Shown: piece by piece, positions 1 to 4,671 of the stretch | Layout: each line of letters opens with the position of its first letter | How positions within the stretch are numbered: position 1 is the first letter of the stretch | Source of the DNA: Thioalkalivibrio sp. | GTDB lineage: Bacteria; Pseudomonadota; Gammaproteobacteria; Ectothiorhodospirales; Ectothiorhodospiraceae | Reading direction: 5' to 3' | DNA: 7,924 bases | Assembly: GCA_007120575.1 (NCBI GenBank) | Contig: SKNJ01000177.1 | Span: forward strand, 1 to 7,924 | Program-made: the position numbers and the translations under genes | Notes under the pieces: model-generated | The model's database searches: none | Told to the model about the DNA's origin: nothing | Seen by the model: only the letters and a program-made list of their open reading frames with translations

Positions 1-173
1 ATGGTGTTCGTTGGGCCCTCGCCGAAGCGCGTCTGCAAGCCTTCAAGGCCAAACCAGCCAATCGTCCCACCCAGGGCCAGCGCACCCAGTACCAGCACCG
101 CCACCAGCCAGTGCAACACCCTCTGGCTCGCGGCATAACGTGGCCACGCCACTCGACTCGTGTGTTGCTGCAT
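1..173 (-). CDS. Cytochrome b561-type membrane protein, N-terminal part (runs off left edge)
   Basis: A minus-strand reading frame starts with ATG at 173 and stays open to the window edge, giving 57 complete residues. A good Shine-Dalgarno, GGAGG (complement of 179-183), lies five bases before the start and supports it. The protein begins MQQHTSRVAWPRYAASQRVL, then His21-Trp22 opens a hydrophobic helix to about residue 41. An Arg-Tyr near the N-terminus followed by a Leu-His-Trp at the head of the first membrane helix is the pattern of the cytochrome b561 (CybB) family, where that histidine ligates heme b. Family members are integral membrane electron carriers of about 180 residues with four helices, so roughly two thirds of the gene is missing here. 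The gene is divergent from the kinase operon. Another diheme b-type membrane cytochrome with a similar start cannot be excluded. The family call rests on the N-terminus alone. Confidence 0.72.
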   Translation of the reverse strand, partial: MQQHTSRVAWPRYAASQRVLHWLVAVLVLGALALGGTIGWFGLEGLQTRFGEGPTNT

Positions 174-420
174 GGCTGCCTCCGGCGAATTGAATGGGGG
201 AATACGCGCGGGTCATGGTGCGCCCGAGGCTCCCATTGCGCCATGGGCGTGCCAGCCGGACAAGCCTGTGCAGTCCACGCGAGGCCACTTGGCCCCCGGG
301 GTATGGCGCAACGAACGAGGTGCGCGGGGAGAGCGCTGGTCGGGTACCCCATTCAGGACCGCAACCCGACCCATCCGCGTCCGCGTCCGCGAAACGCCGG
401 GCATCACCCGACTCGCCGCA

Positions 421-449
421 TTGAATGCCCTTTGCGTTAGTATCATTAT
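421..449 (+). promoter_or_regulatory. Candidate sigma-70-like promoter for the kinase operon
   Basis: TTGAAT (421-426, four of six matches to the -35 consensus) is followed after 17 bases by CATTAT (444-449, four of six matches to the -10). An overlapping TATCAT (441-446) matches the -10 in five of six positions but has a poorer -35. This is the only AT-rich block in the intergenic region. Transcription from here would give a leader of roughly 110 bases that includes the hairpins at 488-518 and 524-539. The match is by eye only and weak enough that another sigma factor or another site is possible. Confidence 0.35.
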
Positions 450-487
450 TGAAGCGTGTTTTCCGCGAGCGGCCGAAGCGCTCCCCC

Positions 488-518
488 GCGGGGTCCGCAT
501 GCCGGCATCGGACCCCGC
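488..518. repeat. Perfect 10-base inverted repeat around a second palindrome
   Basis: GCGGGGTCCG (488-497) pairs perfectly with CGGACCCCGC (509-518). The 11 bases between them are C498 plus the self-complementary ATGCCGGCAT (499-508), so the stem can extend inward past a one-base bulge. The left arm also overlaps a competing palindrome, CCCCGCGGGG (484-493). It lies 50 bases before the chosen kinase start and encloses the alternative in-frame ATG at 499, with a GGGG run (490-493) inside the stem. There is no T-run after it, so it is not a classical intrinsic terminator. It could be an operator or an RNA element. Confidence 0.7.
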
Positions 519-523
519 TGAAT

Positions 524-539
524 GTTCCTCCCGGGGAAC
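524..539. repeat. Small inverted repeat in the kinase leader
   Basis: GTTCCT (524-529) can pair with GGGAAC (534-539) across a four-base loop, with one T-G wobble. It sits between the larger hairpin and the kinase start, so the two would stack as neighbouring hairpins in a leader transcript. Alone it is short enough to be chance in GC-rich DNA. Confidence 0.35.
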
Positions 540-567
540 GGGCCACGAAGGGCAACCAAGCCAGCGC

Positions 568-3500
568 ATGAGCGATTCGCATTTCAGTTCCGCCCCGCCA
601 CCCCGTTCGCTGGACCAGATCGAGCGACGTCTGCAGGCGATCCATACCCAGTTCCGGCGCCTGGACCCGGCCGCCTGGGCGGCGGTCGACCTCGAAATCC
701 TCTACCGCCTGATCCACGAAATGAACGTGGCGGCTCGCGACCTGTCGCTGCCAGGGGTTGCCCATGCCGCGCACCGGATGGAACAACAAGTGATCGCGCT
801 GCTGGACGAGGCCCCGCCGGAACCCCTGGTCTGGCAGGCCCTGCAGCAGGCAAAGGAGGAGCTGGACCAGGCGGGGCGCATGGCGGCGGAACCCGATTTT
901 TCGGACGAAAGCGTATCGTCGACCCCGCCCCGAGACGAGCGCGCTCGCGTCGTGATCGTCGATGCCGATGCCAATGCCGAATTGCGCGAGCGGCTCGCCG
1001 CAGTCCTCGAGGACGCCGGCTACGCAACAATCGCGGTGCCCGGCCTGGATGGGCTGCGCGAGCACCTCGAGGGCCCGGAAGCGGAGATGCCCCGTGCACT
1101 GATCCTGGACATCGACTCCCTGGGCAGCGGCGCCGAGGACCTGATCGAGGAGTTCTCGCTGGGACGCAGGGGCCATGTACCGATGGTCATCACCTCGGCG
1201 CGCGATGATCTGACCCAGCGCCTCCGGGCACGGCGACTTGGCGCACACCGCTACCTCCCGAAGCCAGTCGATTCGGCCCGGCTGCGCGAAGTTCTGGGGC
1301 CACTGACCGGCCGTCAACCCGCTCGGCCCTACCGCGTGCTGATGGTGGAACGGGGCACGCCACACCTGGATAGCCATGCAAGCCTGCTACGCGCGGCGGG
1401 AATGGAAGTCCGGATCCTGAACCAGCCCGACCGCCTGCTGGACACCCTGGACCCGTTCCGACCGGATGTGATGGTACTGGGCCAGCACCTGGCCGCCACC
1501 GAAGGGCCTGAATTGACCGCGGTGCTGCACCAGCGCGACGAACGGGGCACGCTGCCGATCGTCTGCCTGGCGCCGCAGCAACCAGCGGAGGCAGGGAGCC
1601 TCGCGATCAATCTCCCGGGCGTGGAATGTCTGCCCCCATCCGATGCCCCGGGCCCGCTTGCCATCAGTATTGCCGATCTGGCCGAACAGGCGCGCCGCGA
1701 CAACCGCCAGCACCAACGCCTGCAACGGGTCCTGTACGAGCGCCAGCGCGAACACCACGCCCTCGACCACCACGCGATTGTCAGCGTCGCCGATGCCAGC
1801 GGCCGGATCATCGAGGTCAACGATCACTTCTGCATCGCCAGTGGCTACAGCCGCCACGAGCTGCTGGGGCAGAACCATCGCATCGTGAAGTCGGGTGAAC
1901 ACCCCCCCGAGTTCTATCGCCACCTGTGGGAGACGATCTCGCGCGGCGAGGTCTGGCAGGGCGAGATCTGCAACCGGCGCAAGGACGGCTCGCTGTACTG
2001 GGTGGAATCCACCATCACCCCGTTCCTGGATGACCAGGGCCTGCCGTATCAGTACGTGTCGATCCGCACCGAGATCACCCACGTCAAGGCGGCCGCGACC
2101 GAGCTGCGCCGGCGGCATGCGATGCAGCAGACCATTACCCGGGTTGCGACCGGCTTCCTCGGGGTCCGCACCGCGGACGCCGACACGGCGTTCCAGCGCG
2201 CACTGAAGACCATTGGCCGGCACATGGACGCCGACCGCGCCTACCTGTTCCTGTACGACCTCGACCGGCGCACCATGACCAACACCTACGAGTGGTGCGC
2301 ACCGGGCATCGAGGCCCAGCGCGAGCGCATCCAGGACCTGCCGCTGGACTGGATGGGCTGGAGCACCCCGCGCCTCGAACAACGCACCGAGGTCGTGCTG
2401 CCGGATATCGAGAAGATTCCCGACGCCACCGAGCGGGACTTCCTGCGCAGCCAGGATATCCGCTCGATGCTGTTGATCCCGCTGCAGCGGCACAGCAGGA
2501 CCATCGGCTTCCTCGGGTTCGACGCAGTCACGCAGTCCCGCGCCTGGCGCGGCGACGAGATCGCCGGGCTGCGCGTACTCGCGCAGATGCTCTCGAATAC
2601 CCTGACCCGCCACCAGTCGGAAGCGGACCTGCAACAACGCGAGATGGAGCTGCGGCTGCGCAACGAGGCACTCGAATCGGCCCCCAGCGGGATCCTGATC
2701 GTGGATGCCACCGCGCCGGACATGCCGATCATCTATGCCAATCAGAGCTTCGAACGCATCACCGGCTACCCGATCGAGGACTCGTCGGGACACAACTGCC
2801 GCTTCCTGCAACGCGACGACGTCGACCAGCCGGGGCTGCGCGAGGTTGGCCGGGCGATTCGCGAGGAGCGTTCGGCCCATGTGCTGGTGCGCAACTACCG
2901 CAAGGACGGTGAGCTGTTCTGGAACGAGCTGCGCCTGTCGCCCGTGCACGACCCTGGCCACGACGGCCAGCTGACGCATTACATCGGCATCATCGACGAC
3001 GTGACCGAACGTATCCGGACCACACATGCGCTGGAACTGAGCGAACAGCGCCTGCGCCGCAGCCAGCTCTACGCCAATATCGGATCCTGGGAGGCGGATA
3101 TCGAAACCGGCGAGATCCTGTGGACCGAGCGCGTCGGGCCGCTGTTCGGCTACCCGGAGGGTCAGCGCTGCATCTCCTTCGACGAACTCCTGGGACGCAT
3201 CCACCCGGACGACCGCACCATGGTCGCCGACGCTGTAAACGCCAGTGTGGAGCAGGACGCCCCCTACGCCGTCGAGCACCGGGTGGTCTGGCCGGACGGC
3301 CAGGTGCGCTGGCTGCAGGAACGCGGTGCGGTGGTTCGCGACGACCAGGGGCACCCGGTGCAGATGCTCGGCGTGGCCCTGGATATCGACGAGCGCAAGC
3401 GCACCGAACTGGTACTGGCCGAACGCGAACGCGAACTACGCGAGGCCCAGTCCCTCGCGCATGTCGGCAGCTGGGCACTGGATTTTCGCAACCGGACAAT

Positions 3501-4560
3501 CGCCTGGTCGGACGAGGCCTACCGCGTTTTCGGTTACGAACCCGGAACGGTGGAACCCTCCCTCGAACTGGCCTATTCCGCGATCCACCCGGACGATCTG
3601 GCCCGTGTACTCGAGAGCGAAAAACAGGTCGCACGCACAGGTATTCAGGACATCACCCACCGGCTCGTGCATCCGGACGGGAGCATACGACATGTCCACA
3701 CCCTCGCACGCACCCAGACCGACGCCCACGGCAATCGCATACGACTACTGGGTACGGTGCAGGACGTCACCGAGCAGATCGAGGCGAAAGAGGCGCTGAT
3801 TCGGGCACGCGACGAGGCCAACCGCGCCAGCCGAGCCAAATCGGCATTCCTGTCCAGCATGAGCCACGAACTGCGTACCCCGATGAACGCGATCCTGGGC
3901 TTCGGTCAGCTGCTGGACTACGACTCCACCCTCGGGCCGGAACAGCGTGGACACGTTGGCGAGATCCTGCGTGCCGGTCAGCACCTGCTGGAACTGATCA
4001 ACGAGGTTCTGGATCTCGCGCGGGTGGAATCGGGCCGCATCGAACTCGACATCGGCGAGGTCGCGATCGCGCCGGTGGCCACGGAGTGCATGGGCCTGGT
4101 CTCCGCCCAGGCGCAGCAGCGCGGGATCACCCTGCACAACCACATTACCGAAGACCTTGAGGTCCGTGCCGACCGCATGCGCCTGAAACAGGCCCTGCTC
4201 AATCTGGTCTCCAACGCGGTCAAGTACAACCACGCTGGTGGCGAGGTCCGGCTCGGTGCGGAGGTGGCCCACTCGAAGGTACGCATCAGCGTCAGCGACA
4301 CCGGCCCGGGGATCGCCTCCGAGCGCCTCGAACAATTGTTCAGGCCCTTCGAGCGCCTCGACGCGGATCATTCCGGCATCGAGGGGACCGGCATCGGGCT
4401 GACCATCACCCTCCGTCTGGTCGAGATGATGGACGGCCGGATCGACGTCGAGAGCGAACCGGGTCGGGGCAGCCGGTTCCGGATCGAATTGCCGTGCGCG
4501 TCGGGGCCCGGCCAGGGCCACCCGACACTCGCCCGCACCCGCCGCACGGAAACCGGATAA
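568..4560 (+). CDS. Soluble multi-sensor histidine kinase: HPt-like, REC, pseudo-REC, PAS, GAF, LOV, PAS, PAS, HisKA, HATPase
   Basis: This 1330-residue protein has no signal peptide or membrane helix, so it should act in the cytoplasm. It autophosphorylates on histidine and passes phosphate to a receiver aspartate. Domains in order: an HPt-like helical segment about 15-102 (His50); REC 126-248 with Asp181, Thr209/Ser210 and Lys232; a degenerate REC 254-375; PAS 397-506; GAF 525-682; LOV-type PAS 699-815 (GHNCRFLQ, Cys744); two PAS_3-type domains 836-944 and 964-1075; HisKA 1089-1158 with SHELRTP and His1100; HATPase 1200-1309 with the N box (Asn1216), DTGPGI (1244-1249) and GTGIGL (1273-1278). 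The catalytic core looks intact. There is no C-terminal receiver. The start at 568 was chosen because residues just upstream match nothing, but its Shine-Dalgarno is weak (AAGGG, 15 bases away). ATG at 499 is the alternative and would add 23 residues. It is probably the first gene of the kinase operon. The domain order is not one I can tie to a named protein. Confidence 0.93.
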   Translation: MSDSHFSSAPPPRSLDQIERRLQAIHTQFRRLDPAAWAAVDLEILYRLIHEMNVAARDLSLPGVAHAAHRMEQQVIALLDEAPPEPLVWQALQQAKEELDQAGRMAAEPDFSDESVSSTPPRDERARVVIVDADANAELRERLAAVLEDAGYATIAVPGLDGLREHLEGPEAEMPRALILDIDSLGSGAEDLIEEFSLGRRGHVPMVITSARDDLTQRLRARRLGAHRYLPKPVDSARLREVLGPLTGRQPARPYRVLMVERGTPHLDSHASLLRAAGMEVRILNQPDRLLDTLDPFRPDVMVLGQHLAATEGPELTAVLHQRDERGTLPIVCLAPQQPAEAGSLAINLPGVECLPPSDAPGPLAISIADLAEQARRDNRQHQRLQRVLYERQREHHALDHHAIVSVADASGRIIEVNDHFCIASGYSRHELLGQNHRIVKSGEHPPEFYRHLWETISRGEVWQGEICNRRKDGSLYWVESTITPFLDDQGLPYQYVSIRTEITHVKAAATELRRRHAMQQTITRVATGFLGVRTADADTAFQRALKTIGRHMDADRAYLFLYDLDRRTMTNTYEWCAPGIEAQRERIQDLPLDWMGWSTPRLEQRTEVVLPDIEKIPDATERDFLRSQDIRSMLLIPLQRHSRTIGFLGFDAVTQSRAWRGDEIAGLRVLAQMLSNTLTRHQSEADLQQREMELRLRNEALESAPSGILIVDATAPDMPIIYANQSFERITGYPIEDSSGHNCRFLQRDDVDQPGLREVGRAIREERSAHVLVRNYRKDGELFWNELRLSPVHDPGHDGQLTHYIGIIDDVTERIRTTHALELSEQRLRRSQLYANIGSWEADIETGEILWTERVGPLFGYPEGQRCISFDELLGRIHPDDRTMVADAVNASVEQDAPYAVEHRVVWPDGQVRWLQERGAVVRDDQGHPVQMLGVALDIDERKRTELVLAERERELREAQSLAHVGSWALDFRNRTIAWSDEAYRVFGYEPGTVEPSLELAYSAIHPDDLARVLESEKQVARTGIQDITHRLVHPDGSIRHVHTLARTQTDAHGNRIRLLGTVQDVTEQIEAKEALIRARDEANRASRAKSAFLSSMSHELRTPMNAILGFGQLLDYDSTLGPEQRGHVGEILRAGQHLLELINEVLDLARVESGRIELDIGEVAIAPVATECMGLVSAQAQQRGITLHNHITEDLEVRADRMRLKQALLNLVSNAVKYNHAGGEVRLGAEVAHSKVRISVSDTGPGIASERLEQLFRPFERLDADHSGIEGTGIGLTITLRLVEMMDGRIDVESEPGRGSRFRIELPCASGPGQGHPTLARTRRTETG
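610..873 (+). other. HPt-like helical domain within the first kinase (tentative)
   Basis: Residues 15-102 are predicted all-helical. Residues 50-56 read HEMNVAA and are followed by LSL, then Ala-x-x-Ala-x-x-x-Glu-type spacing to Glu72. Canonical HPt domains show His-x-Leu-Lys-Gly-x-Ala, then an LGL-like turn and a helix ending in Leu-Glu. The histidine (His50), the small residue at the end and the following helix pattern fit, but the Lys and Gly positions are Asn53 and Val54. It may be a degenerate phosphotransfer domain or simply a dimerising helical bundle. Confidence 0.4.
1327..1692 (+). other. Degenerate (pseudo-) receiver domain within the first kinase
   Basis: Residues 254-375 keep the receiver fold pattern: RVLMVE as strand 1, PDVMVLG as strand 3 and LPIVCLA as strand 4. 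The phosphoacceptor position after VMVL is Gly305 instead of Asp. The acidic pair after strand 1 is reduced to Glu261, the Thr/Ser position after strand 4 is Ala335, and no Lys is seen in the strand 5 Lys-Pro position (Leu-Pro-Pro at 355-357). It therefore should not be phosphorylated. The preceding REC at 126-248 keeps Asp181 and Lys232. Confidence 0.75.
2662..3012 (+). other. LOV photoreceptor domain within the first kinase
   Basis: Residues 699-815 match the LOV subclass of PAS. The signature GHNCRFLQ (741-748) contains the cysteine that forms the light-driven FMN adduct (Cys744, codon 2797-2799), with Asn743, Arg745 and Gln748 in the usual FMN-contact positions. Arg762 fits the second phosphate-binding arginine. 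NYRKDG has Asn776 and FWNEL has Asn786, the two asparagines that hydrogen-bond the flavin ring in LOV domains such as YtvA. The last strand reads YIGIIDDVTE, where the usual form is GIQxDVT, so the signalling glutamine is Ile809. The short helix after DVTE leads to the next PAS, as in other LOV kinases. Blue-light sensing is inferred from the motif. Confidence 0.9.
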
Positions 4561-4561
4561 T

Positions 4562-4613
4562 GGCTGCCTGCGCGACCCGCCGTATTTGCATCCGGACCGG
4601 CCGCGCGGCAGCC
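4562..4613. repeat. Inverted repeat just after the first kinase stop
   Basis: GGCTGCC-T-GCGCG (4562-4574) pairs with CGCGC-GGCAGCC (4602-4613): twelve base pairs with a single bulged T and a loop of about 27 bases. It begins two bases after the TAA stop. The long loop and absence of a T-run argue against a standard intrinsic terminator. A transcript stabiliser, an attenuating structure between the two kinase genes, or a protein site are all possible. Confidence 0.55.
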
Positions 4614-4624
4614 TGTAGCTTGAC

Positions 4625-4640
4625 CCGGGTTCCGGGTTCC
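4625..4640. repeat. Two tandem CCGGGTT units before the second kinase
   Basis: CCGGGTT occurs twice in direct succession and is followed by CC, giving CCGGGTTCCGGGTTCC. It lies 32 bases before the second kinase start, next to a TTGACC (4620-4625) that resembles a -35 element but has no matching -10 at 16-18 bases. It may be a regulatory direct repeat or simple slippage. Confidence 0.4.
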
Positions 4641-4671
4641 GCGGGAGCACATCCGGGATGGACACGGACAC

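Larger units (their letters stand above)
174..567. other. Divergent intergenic region between cytochrome b561 and the kinase operon
   Basis: About 390 bases separate the two divergent starts. The kinase reading frame is open upstream to 160, but that translation is rich in Arg, Gly and Pro, matches no domain, and would overlap the cytochrome start, so I treat it as non-coding. The part near the cytochrome holds only its ribosome binding site and no convincing -10/-35 pair on the minus strand. Around 373-391 there is a short run of CCGCGT repeats. From 431 to 461 the base composition turns locally AT-rich, with a promoter-like match, and 484-539 holds inverted repeats. Those are listed separately. 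Confidence 0.6.

Noticed and set aside
373..391. CCGCGT tandem run as a regulatory repeat
   Set aside because: Only about three imperfect units are present in GC-rich DNA. It is too short to distinguish from chance.
160..567. Upstream extension of the first kinase reading frame by 136 residues
   Set aside because: The extension is rich in Arg, Gly and Pro, resembles no domain, overlaps the start and ribosome site of the divergent cytochrome gene, and its GTG/ATG options lack ribosome sites. The in-frame ATG at 499 remains possible as a start.
3076..3792. The two adjacent PAS_3 domains of the first kinase as a recent DNA duplication
   Set aside because: They share family motifs (GSW, FGY, IHPDD, PDG) but the residues between differ widely, so ordinary family resemblance explains them.
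4562..4613. Inverted repeat as a Rho-independent terminator of the first kinase
   Set aside because: The loop is about 27 bases and no run of T follows the right arm, so it does not meet the usual form.
4620..4658. Possible promoter starting with TTGACC before the second kinase
   Set aside because: The -35 match is good (five of six) but no -10-like hexamer lies 16-18 bases away. The area is GC-rich there, so I do not call it.
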